Source: Megalonaias nervosa (taxonomy: Eukaryota; Mollusca; Bivalvia; Unionida; Unionidae). From it: a stretch of 64,000 nt of DNA. The translations under genes were made by a program, and so were the position numbers. The first letter of the stretch is position 1. Every line of letters starts with the position of its first letter. The stretch covers positions 78,495-142,494 of the forward strand of contig JAECUM010009758.1 of NCBI GenBank assembly GCA_016617855.1. Reading direction: 5' to 3'. Of this stretch, positions 51,527-62,200 are shown in pieces. The notes beneath the pieces are model-generated. The model was not told the DNA's origin and ran no database searches. It was given only the letters and a program-made list of their open reading frames with translations.

Positions 51527-51690
51527 ATTCACTTTTAATTGCTACCTTTTAAAATGCCTTGCTTGCTTTGTTTTAAGTTAATTCACTTTTGATTACTACC
51601 TTTTAAAATGACTTGCTTGCTGTTGTTTTAAGTTAATTCACTTTCAATTACTACCTTTTAAAATGCCTTGCTTGCTGTTATTTTAAGTTA
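51527..51690. repeat. 55-bp tandem repeat, 3 copies
   Basis: ATTCACTTTTGATTACTACC, then TTTTAAAATGACTTGCTTGC, then TGTTGTTTTAAGTTA, three times with few changes. Confidence 0.92.
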
Positions 51691-51887
51691 CGTGCAGAAT
51701 GTTTTGTCCAGTTGTGTCTGTGTATGTTTGTGTTTGTATGTCATGCAGATCATGAAATCATGCTTGTTTTATTGTCTTTTGTTGTTTTACATAATGGCAG
51801 TTAAAAGCTGATAAGAGCTTATGTTGAATTGTTTTTTTAAATCATACTAGCTTTAAATAAATCATATTTTATAATACTAGTTGCAGA

Positions 51888-52027
51888 GCTTGAATCGTGG
51901 GTTGGTGGTTCTTTCCGGGTTTTCCCGGATTCTTCCTGCAACATATATACTGGCCGCCATGTATAGCCTCTCTTCAGCCTATCTTGTGCTAAAAAATGGT
52001 GTTAAGCCCTACAACATCAACAAGCAG
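51888..52027 (+). mobile_element. SINE copy, family 1 (3' part)
   Basis: GTGGGTTGGTGGTTCTTTCC, TACTGGCCGCCATGTATAGC and AAAAATGGTGTTAAGCCC match the 13.4-kb copy in the opposite orientation. Ends in ACATCAACAA. The head is absent. Confidence 0.82.
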
Positions 52028-52542
52028 AGCTCGAAATTAACTTCTATAGTTTCCTTCTACACCCCTAGCACCTTGAACCTTCCTGCCTATTTTTATAGTG
52101 AAATGCATCAAGGATATAAAAAAATTGCACAAAATGTACTAATTTCTTTCAGTGATTTATAATTTGTAACTTAATTTCCACCAAGAATACTAGATTTCAA
52201 AGGTAAATTGTAAGAAAATGAGTAGATAACATATTTTTATATTTTATCTGTTTTGTAACTCATTCATAGCACTTTCAGAAGCTGGTATTGCCTACTGTGG
52301 CAAAATTAGTTTTCCCTGATTTTATATCTACAAACTTTGCACTAGTTAAGGCTGATTTTTCAAGGACATGGAGGCAGTTGTTTTGATCAGATGTGTGTTT
52401 AAATTATGCACGATATCCATAACTACAACATGTAAAGAAATATCAGCCACAGTACTTGAAAGTAGTACATGTATAGATGTATGCCAACATCCTTTCAATT
52501 GTGCATGTTGCAAATGCAAAAAATATTTCACCTGTCACTCTA

Positions 52543-53330
52543 TCAAAAGTAGATAATATCTGTGCAATGCCCCCATAAAGATAATATGGGAATTATCACC
52601 GGTATTGTATGATCTAATTTTGCTTGTATAGCTGAAGCATTTAAGTTGCAAACATCAAAATAGTCCTTTTGAATAATTATCATGTATTTCTTCCACAAAA
52701 CAGTATTCATTAGTGTTACATCTCTCGTGTCCAGAAATGATAATCCACCATTTTTCTCCTTTTCTGTAGTGAATTTAATTTCTGGATCAGTGCTGTTAAT
52801 GTGATGTGTGACTTTAGTTACATATTCTAACTTCTGCTTAGCATGTGTGCCCTCCACATACAGTATATGTACCACCAACCTAGTGGATGGGAAACAGTGG
52901 TGAGTGCTAACAGCTTGAAGTGTTCCATATATAAATTACACACTAAATGGGAAACTGGTGACCCCATTGCAGCTCCGTGTATTTGAGTATTTGAAGGTAG
53001 AAAATTCCATGATACACAAAGTATGTGCACTTGAAGCGCAACTCCAGCAGTCTTGTTACTTTCGTTGTGGCAGTTGCGTCCTCTTTTTAAGGGTTGTTTC
53101 AGATAATAATCTGTTATTAATAACTGACAAAGCTGTATCAACTGGTACACTAGTAAATGAGGCACTCACCTTGTATGAAACAACACTTCTTCCTCCGACA
53201 CATTCTTATCCATAATCAGGCTGGCAAAGGATTTTGAGTTCTTAATATGATGTTCAGTGTTTTCAACTAATGGTGACAAAATCTTGGCCAAATATTTTGC
53301 ACAATTGTATGTAAAAGAGCCAATATGAAT
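52543..53330 (-). pseudogene. Penelope-like element reverse transcriptase, decayed
   Basis: Pieces in order on the minus strand are CAKYLAKILSPLVENTEHHI, IHGAAMGSPVSHLVCNLYME, then HHINSTDPEIKFTTEKEKNG and GLSFLDT. These are hallmark Penelope-like RT motifs. The catalytic YVDD is degraded (YVEG in one frame) and there are two or more frame changes. No GIY-YIG endonuclease piece was identified downstream. Confidence 0.85.
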
Positions 53331-53599
53331 AATACAACTACAGTTTTCACCAAAGTATGAAATGAGAAAAGTGAATGTAATCTGGTCATTTGTTTCTTCT
53401 TCCATTGTCATGGAAAATTGATTGATCTGAAATGGAATTAAGTTATTAAATAAAATAATATAGAAAAGAAAGTAAGATATCTTTCTTGATTCTTTCCAGT
53501 TGCACACAAAATTAGTGAATGCCAGAGTAAAGGAATTCGGTATTGTTACAGTTTTAAGATCACAATCACAGTTATCATAAATATTGACTGCCTTCATTT

Positions 53600-54893
53600 T
53601 TCATTCATTTATTATAATACTAAATATTTCACATTGGATGAGCATTAGTAATTTGATGACATATTAGTGGTAGACCAATACATTGTTATGTGTAGGTCCG
53701 TACAAAAATAACAATAGAAAAGAGTGAAGCCAACAAGCTTTGTATATTTTAACAAAATAATTTATTTTCCTAGAAAACAATGTAAAAATTGGAAATAGGA
53801 CTTACGGTTTGTGAATATAATCCAAAATTTAATCCTAAGATTGAAAAATACAAGTCCTTTCACTAAATAGTTCTAATAGAATCCAGGTTCGAATCTCGAT
53901 GATGTTCCAATATGGAAGACGATGATGTCAGATGTGGTCATTGTACAAATGGCAACAATTCCTCAATTGAATCACAGTTTATGTTTCCGTATAACTCCAG
54001 AATAAATTTCCACTGAATTTCTTTCTCCCAGAATTTTTATAAAAAAGTACACTCGTTTTGTTTTCTAGAGAATAAATTATTAAATTCCAAAGACAAATGA
54101 ACTTCAAAAACAATCTGGCTTCAGGAATTAAAACCTCTCGAGCCCTCAAGGTTTAAAATACAACTGACTGAAAAGCTGTCAGAAAGGGTATTAAACCCAA
54201 CTAAAATATCATCCCGTTCTCATGTGATAGGTCATGTGGCCTCTTAAGACTTGAACAATGTAATAGAAAAAATGAAATTTGTCACGTAGCAAGAACAGCC
54301 CTGTCTAAGAACCAGATTCTCACTCTGAAATAAATTTAAAATAAAACATTGTTTATTCGGACTAACACATAGACTGAAATGATCTTGACAATAGCCAATC
54401 GTTTTTGCGTAGTGTTTACAAAACGGTGTACCAGAGTGAGCTAAAAATAATGCTAATGTAACACCTTTTATGTTTTAGAAAAACAGAATTACTGAAAGAA
54501 AATATTGAATCCCGTGAAAATAATCATCACAATAAAATGTAATGAAACAAAAATAAAATAAAAAAGAATTTTAAAACTAACACACAAGCAATTTAATTAC
54601 ATATACGTAACAACATTCATAATGTTCTAAATTATTGCAAGGGAAAAACAAAATATTGTTATTGGGACTGGAAAGATTAGTGGTGGGACTGCAACTTTTT
54701 TAAGGAAGAGTCCTAGACCGCAACTTTCAAAGTCCTGTGGAAGACCCAGATGTAAGCTACTTTATTGTGTAGAATTGAGCATGATCTCTTAATCTATCTA
54801 AAAGCCCACAATTTTCAGTGTGACGAGATTTGCTCATATCCACAAGAGTTTGATAATTGTTGCTGTTGTATTTCTTGTAGTTTTCTTAGTTAA
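53600..54893. other. Intergenic with interspersed repeat
   Basis: 53705-53880 shares blocks with 46880-47060, in the same orientation. Otherwise AT-rich. Confidence 0.5.
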
Positions 54894-54901
54894 CAGCCCA
54901 C

Positions 54902-55057
54902 CAGGCCCGGCCCTAGGTCAAGGCGAACGAGGCAACCGCCTTGGGCCCAGTGCTTCTCAGCAATGCAGTTTTTTTTGCTTGGGGCCCTGTGCTCATCACT
55001 TGCTGCCTTGGACCCCACATGCTGCCATGGGCCCCGTACATCCTAGGGCCAGGCCTG
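54902..55057. mobile_element. hAT-type MITE, 156 bp, GC-rich
   Basis: Ends CAGGCCCGGCCCTAGG and, in reverse complement, CAGGCCTGGCCCTAGG (15 of 16). The flanking octamers CAGCCCAC (54894-54901) and CAGCCCCT (55058-55065) match at seven of eight positions. It lies about 350 bp upstream of the third gene's start codon. Confidence 0.88.
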
Positions 55058-55281
55058 CAGCCCCTCTCCTAACAACATCCATACTTGCTGTTTTGCTGTT
55101 ATATTTTTTTGTAGTTATCTCATAGCAAGTCACCCCCAACAACAACAACAACATACAGACTTGCAGTTGTTTTCTGACAACTTTCCCAACAACAACAACA
55201 AAGAAGAGAAGAAAGACAAGCTTGGATTATACACTTAGAATGAAATTTATAAAGTCTACTTTGTTATATTGCATATTTGTA

Positions 55282-55398
55282 TATTGTATATTTAATTCAT
55301 TTTATTTGTATGCTGGATATATTTAATTCATTTTATTTGTATACTGTATATTTAATTCGTTTTACTTGTACTGTATGTTTAATTCATTTAATTTATAG
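55282..55398. repeat. 28-33-bp tandem repeat ending at a candidate acceptor
   Basis: TATATTTAATTCATTTTATT is repeated about four times, ending TTTAATTCATTTAATTTATAG at 55378-55398. The last copy provides the TAG that could be the 3' splice site in front of the start codon. Confidence 0.85.
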
Positions 55399-55407
55399 AT
55401 TTTAACC

Positions 55408-55497
55408 ATGGCACAGAAAGGTTATCTGCCTACCAATCCACCCCCTTACTCAGCAAGCCAGGTTGTATATACATCAACTGGTGCATATGGACAACAG
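55408..55497 (+). CDS. Third gene, coding exon 1
   Basis: MAQKGYLPTNPPPYSASQVV and onward to GAYGQQ, 30 codons. The start has a favourable context (AACCATGG). A likely 5'-UTR acceptor (TTTATAG) ends at 55398, so an untranslated exon probably lies upstream. Donor GTTAAA at 55498. Confidence 0.82.
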
Positions 55498-56224
55498 GTT
55501 AAAAATCTAAGAGTTTTATACTGTACATTTGTAATGCAATGATCGTGTTATTTATATCCTTATTACACAATGCCAGTTGCCATGTTTATTTTAAAGTCTG
55601 TCCTTGCTTGCTTTTCGTAACTACCATTGCTTATAGCAGATGCAGAATAACACTCTGTCCAAGTGAGGGTTGATAATTGGTTGGACAGGAGATCTGATTG
55701 AGTTAAATGTATGGTGGTCAAGTAGATTCATAATTCTGATGGACTGCAGTTGAGGTAGCTGCAACAAATTTATAATACCTGTCAGAACAAACACCTCATT
55801 GATATGCCAGACTAAGAAGTTGTTCCCATGACACGGGACTGGTAACTTTATAATGTTATTGATCTTGTGATCTAGTTGAAATCTCTGGTATTTTAAAACT
55901 TCATATCAGCAAAATTTTACCCAGAATGAATTTCCTTCTGCTTCATTCCCTTGTAGGAAAACACATTGTATGAGATAAAAATCATCATTAAAACAATTGT
56001 AGGCTATTTAAATGGTAATTATATTATATAAATAAGTATAAATGATATGTAAAGTATAAGGAAGTTGAACAATTTTGAAAATCATGTGAAGTAATTGGGA
56101 AGTTAAGAACAGAAATGTTTTATAATTTTTTAAAGTCGTTCTTGACATATTACTGTTATGCAGCTCTGTCTTCCTATAGAATAATGGAGCACTAATAGCC
56201 ATCAGAAGTGGATTGCATGCCCCA

Positions 56225-56271
<47 letters not shown>

Positions 56272-59200
56272 TAAATGTTAGCTGATATAAATTACTTAAA
56301 TTGAGACAAAATATCGGGATTCAGTAATTATTTGCAGCAACACAACATATTTATGTTCTGTTTTACAGCCTACAACTGTTTATGTGGGTCAACCAACAGT
56401 AGTCGTGCAACAGAAACCATCGGTAAGTATGTCACATTTAACAGCTTTGCTTTCTTAATTCTTGGTAATTTGTGACCGCTCTAGTGGCCTAGTGGTTAGA
56501 GCATCCGCCTAGGATGCGGGAGGTCGTGGGTTTGATCCCCGGCCAAGTCATACCAAAGACCTACAAAAATGGTACTAACAGCTGCCTCGCTTGGCACTCA
56601 GTATTAAGAGGTTAGTGTTAGGACTGGTCGGCCTGGTGTCGGGATAATGTGACTGGGTGGGACATCGTGCTACATGTCTGCGGCATGATGCCTTGGTGCT
56701 AGACATCACTATAAACTGCCACACTGCAGACATCATAGCGATACGACTGAAAAATTGTTAAGGCTACGTTAAAAAGCTAAATCACACACACACACACACA
56801 CACACACACTTGGTAATTTGCAGTGCTGCTTTTATTTTATATGATTTTAGTATCAGTTCTGATCATTAAGTTTTAAATGAATTCATTAATTTAAATTAAG
56901 TTTGATATGTGGCATCAAGTTTAAAATGCCTAAGTTATGTTCAGTTTTTATGATTTCCTTTCTGAATTTACCAGAATTTAAGGGCCCTGTTTGCATTAAA
57001 ACTTGTCCTTCAGTTGACATATGAGTTGAATAAGCACATTTCTAGTTTGTGATAATCATAATGCAGTTTTAAAAGCATTATGTTGTATGTGCTTTTGAGA
57101 CTTTTTTTTTTCATGGCTCCACTGGTCATGATCAAAAGAGCTTATGGGATGGCCTGTTATCTTGTCTCTAATGTCCATCATCCATTAGCACAGTTTATTA
57201 CTGCCACCATTCTAAACTACTAGGAGGATTGCTATGAAATAAAATGGTCTAGTTGGCCCTAAATGAAAATGGTGATGCTAAGACATCCAGAATGGCCACT
57301 GCAACAGCCATCTTGAAAATATTGTTATAGCTACTACTCTTGAATGGTTGGTCATATCAAGATGGGATTTTCACTGAAAGACTTCTAATGATGTCAAGGT
57401 GGTCATGAAAATGGTGCTGATCTGACGTCCGATATGGTCAGCATGGTAGCTGTCTTGAATATCTTGGTATAGCTACTCCTCCTAAATGGAAAGTCATATT
57501 GACATGCAGTTTTCACCATAAGACTTCTTATGATGTTTAGCTGGTCCTAAATAAAAATAGTTCCACTTGGAGATCCCATGTGACTGCAATGGTGACCATC
57601 TAAAAAAATCTTGTTATTTCTACTTGTATTGTCATAACAACAAGGTGGCTCACAAAAAGACTTTGTATGATGTCTAGTTGATTCTAAATGAAAATGGTGC
57701 AGATCTGACATCTGACAGTATGGATGGCTGCTGAGGCAGTCAATACAAGTTTTGTCAATCTGACATTAATATGGCCACAAAACGCATAATATTTTAGATC
57801 ATATTACTACACCTCCTGGATGGAAAGTCATATCAGCACTGGGTTTAGACTTCTTATGATGTCTAGTTGGTATGAAATGGTGTAGATCTGACATCCCTTA
57901 CAGCCACAATAGCAACCATTATGAAAATATTATTGCTACTTCTCCTTAATGGAGACTCATATCAGACACAGTTTTCATCTCGAGACTAATAATGGTATCT
58001 TTTTTGTCCTGAATGAAAATGTTGTCAATCTGCATTCAAATATATCTTTAGGTCATCAAATTTCACATTTTGAGAAGAATATTGATATGGCAAACAAATT
58101 ATTCATATGGCAAATTTTCTTTGTGCAAAAATATTGAAGGGTCAAAATATTAGAAAGAAGGTACAAATACAGTGAATACAAATAATTGGTTGTTTGGGAT
58201 GCATAATAATCCAGTGATTTTTTATTTATTAAAAGATGATTTAATCTTTTTTTCAGCGAGGACTTTTTGGACAGATTGGACATGAGTTAAACCTGTTGGG
58301 TAATACTGTTGGTAGGGAGGTGGATTACTGCGTTACTTCTATCAACAAGACTTTGAGTACCTGTGCAACAGGAAATGTTCTGGTAGGTTATACAGATGTA
58401 CAAATATGTTGAAAAAAACAAAATGTAGAAGTTGACTGGAAGTTCTCCTACCTGATTATCATACAAGTATATCACAATCTGGTTGCTCTTGGTTCATACA
58501 AGCACTAATTAATGTAAGTTTGAAAACAAGTCAGAATGTTTCATTCATGATTCATGAAGCTCTTTTCCCTGTGATATTTGCGATGCCTGCACCAATCGGG
58601 ACAGCATTTGAGGCTGATCCCTGTGATATTTGCAATGCCTGTACCAATCTGGATGGCATTTGAGGCCGATCCCAGTGATATTTGCAATGCCTGCACCAAT
58701 CTGAATGGCATTTGGGGCACTTCTCTGCAATATTTGCAATGCCTTCACCAATCGGAATGGCATTTGAGGCTCATCCCTGTGATATTTGCCTTACCTGCAC
58801 CAATCTGGATGGCATTTGAGGCACTTCTCTGTAATGCCATCACCAATCTGGATTGTGTTTGAGGCTATTCCTTTTTGAGCTAAAATGAATAACCCAACAT
58901 TAGAATCAGAATACTGTTCAGAGAATATTTGAATGGGGAATTGGTATTCGAATATTCAAATGGGAAATCGGTATAATAATATTTGAATGGGAAATCAGTA
59001 TTAGAAAACTCTAATGGGAAATTGGTATTAGAACATTTGAATCGGAAATCGGTATTGGAATATTCTAATTGGTATTAGAATATTTGAATGGGAAATTATT
59101 ATTAGAATGTTCTAATGGGAAATTGTATTAGAATATTCTAATGGGAAATTAGTATTAGAATATTTGAATGGGAAATCGGTATTAGAATATTTGAATGGGA

Positions 59201-62200
59201 AATCGGTATTAGAATATTTGAATGGGAAATCGGTATTAGAATATTTGAATGGGAAATCGGTATTAGAATCTTGTGGGCACCAAACAAGAATTAACAATCA
59301 GTTATGCTGATCACAGGCTGACCTTACTGTCATTTAAAAAATGTTGACAACACCAACTCCATTTATAATCAATAAAAGGTGACTAACTTAAAAATCTGAC
59401 CCCTCATTGATTCTGTTTCAGTTTTATTATACTATTTGCATGTTGAGCTACACTTAGTTTGTATCAACATAAAGGAGATGCTCAACACTTTTTCTTTATG
59501 TAAGACCTAATTACTTGACTTATCATTTAATGTCCACTTTTGTATGAAGTTTCTCCATTTTTTCATGTTTTGCCCACTTCGATCCAGGTTTTAAGGGTGT
59601 ACATGTCTTTTGTGCCATGTTTGTTTGGTTTTGATTGATGGTTATTGTTTATCCTGGATTGGAATAGATTAGCATCAACCCTTGCAACCATCAGAATTGA
59701 AAGTAGCTCATTCACTTCATGATATAAAGCATGGTATAGAACAGGGGTCATATCAACTTTAACATGGTATAGAGCAGGGATCATATCAAATTTAACATGG
59801 TATAGAGCAGGGATCATATCAAATTTAACATGGTATAGAGCAGGGGTCATATCAAATTTAACATTGTATAGAGCAAGTGTCGTATCAGATTTAACGTAGA
59901 ACAAGGCAGGATGGGGTTTGGGGAGTTGTCATTGTTTTCAATACATCTTATTGGCAGGATGGTTGGGTTGGAGTTTTGAGTGTTTTCAGTGCATCTCATT
60001 GACGGGATGGGGTTGGCGAGGAGTTGTCAGTGAATGCATGTATCATTGTATACCCAGAAATATAGAAGAAGGTGAGATGTGATTGGTCTGTATTGGTGAG
60101 TGCCCCAGATCACTCAACCTCCAGGGCCCCCTGGGCCTTCAAGAGGCTTCAGAAGATCACATCAGTCTAATATCTGAGTCATTGAGAGCTTCAAAAGATC
60201 ACATCATCCCAGCACCTGGGTTATTGAGAGCTTTCAAAAGACCATATCATCCTGACATCGGGGCTGTTGAGAGATTTCAGGACATCACATCATTCCAATA
60301 CCTAGGCTGTTGAGAGCTTGTAAAAGATCACATCATCTCAACACCTGCTATTGAGGATATTCAAAGATCATGTCCTCCCAACTTGGAGGCATTTAGATTT
60401 GTCAAAAGATCGCATCCTTCCAACATGGAGGCACCGAGAGCTGTCAAAAGATCATACCCTCCAAACATGGAGGCATTGAGAGCTGTCAAAAGAACACATA
60501 ACAATAAGCTCTAAGTGCTTTACAACATTAGACAATACCTAAAACATAGAAAACATATAATGATATGATTACATAAAAACATACACATGAAATTAGAAAA
60601 CCTAAAACATGCTAAAAATATTTAAGGTAGGAAACATTATTAGGTCTTTAAGTTTGTTCTTGCAGTCAAAATAGATGAGTTTTGAGAGCGCTCTTGAATG
60701 AGATCACTGTGTCTTTGTGTCTAAGTTCAGTGGGCAATTCATTCCACGTTGCTGGACCCTGGTATGCAAAAGAACGTTGTCCATATGACTTTGTTTTCAT
60801 AGTGGGAATAATGAGTGTATGATTGTCAGAAGAGGAATGTAAATATCTTGCTGGTGTGTACACATGGGTGAGGTCAGATAGGTATGTTGGACTGGAGCCT
60901 GTCAGTGAAACGTAGCACAGAGAACAAATTTTGTGTTTGATTCTGGATAGAATGGATAGCCAGTGTAGGGTACAGAGCAGGGGGGAGGTGTGCTCTGATC
61001 GTGGTACTCTAAGGATGATCCGAGCAGCTGTGTTTTGAACTTTTTGAAGTTTCTGGAGTAGATATTGAGATGAACCAGACAGAATTGAGTTACAATAGTC
61101 CAGTCTTGAAAGTACTAAGGAACACACAAGTGTTTTAGTGGCATCAACTGAAAGATACTTGCGAATGGAGCTGATTCGTCTCAGCTCAAGATATGCAGCC
61201 TTGCATATGTTCATGACATGTTGATGCAATGAGAGAGTACTGTCAAGAGTGACACCGAGGTTTCGTACTGACTGTGTGAATTTAATGTTGGTGTTGCTGA
61301 TATTTATTGTCTGAGGTAAAGGATGTGAATGAGAAAGTCTTTGTGTTGTAATCAGAATGGCTTCAATTTTATCATCATTCATCTGCAGCTTGTTACATGT
61401 CATCCATGATTTCACATCAGAAATGCACCTCTCTACACCATGGATGGTAGCTTCAACTTCAGTTGGGTGGCTAGATTTGTATATTTGGGTGTCATCAGCG
61501 TACAATTGGTGAGACACTGGATGCTGATCTGTGACACTTGAGAGCGGTTGAGTATATAGAATGAAGAGAACAGGGCCAAGAACAGACCCTGTGGAACACC
61601 ACAACATAGATCAACTGGCCTGGAGTGTATTCCATTTGCGGACACAATTTGTGTCCTGTTGACCAAGTAGGACTTGAACCACAGTAAGGCTGTATCATGA
61701 ATGCCAAATACATGCTGGAGATGGTGAAGTAATATATCATGGTCTATTGTGTCAAATGCTGCAGACAAGTCAAGGAGAGTGAGGACTAATCTTTCCGCTA
61801 TCCAAAGCAGAGAGAAGGTCATTGACTACTTTCAGAAGAGTAGTTTCAGTACTGTGGCAAGGGCGATATGCAGACTGTACATTGCTAAAAAGACTGTTTG
61901 AATTTAGATGAGATACAAGTTGGGATAGAACAACTTTTTCTAAGATTTTTGACATGAATGGGAGATTAGAAACTGGGCGGTAGTTCTTTAAATCATTATG
62001 GTCGAGTGTTGGTTTCTTCAGCAGAGGCTTTACAATGGCAGTTTTGAAAAATGATGGGAATTCTCCGGATGAGAGAGAGGTATTAATAACATCAGTTAGT
62101 GAAAGCAATATTGGTTCTAAGCACTCAAGCAGCAGTGATATTGGAATTGGATCAAGTTCATCATCCCAACATGGAGGCATTGAGAACTGTCAAAAGATCA

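Noticed and set aside
59112..59904. Minus-strand open frames of SNTDFPFKY and VKFDMIPALYH repeats
   Set aside because: Translations of 27-bp and 33-bp minisatellites; no start context, no splice sites and no similarity.
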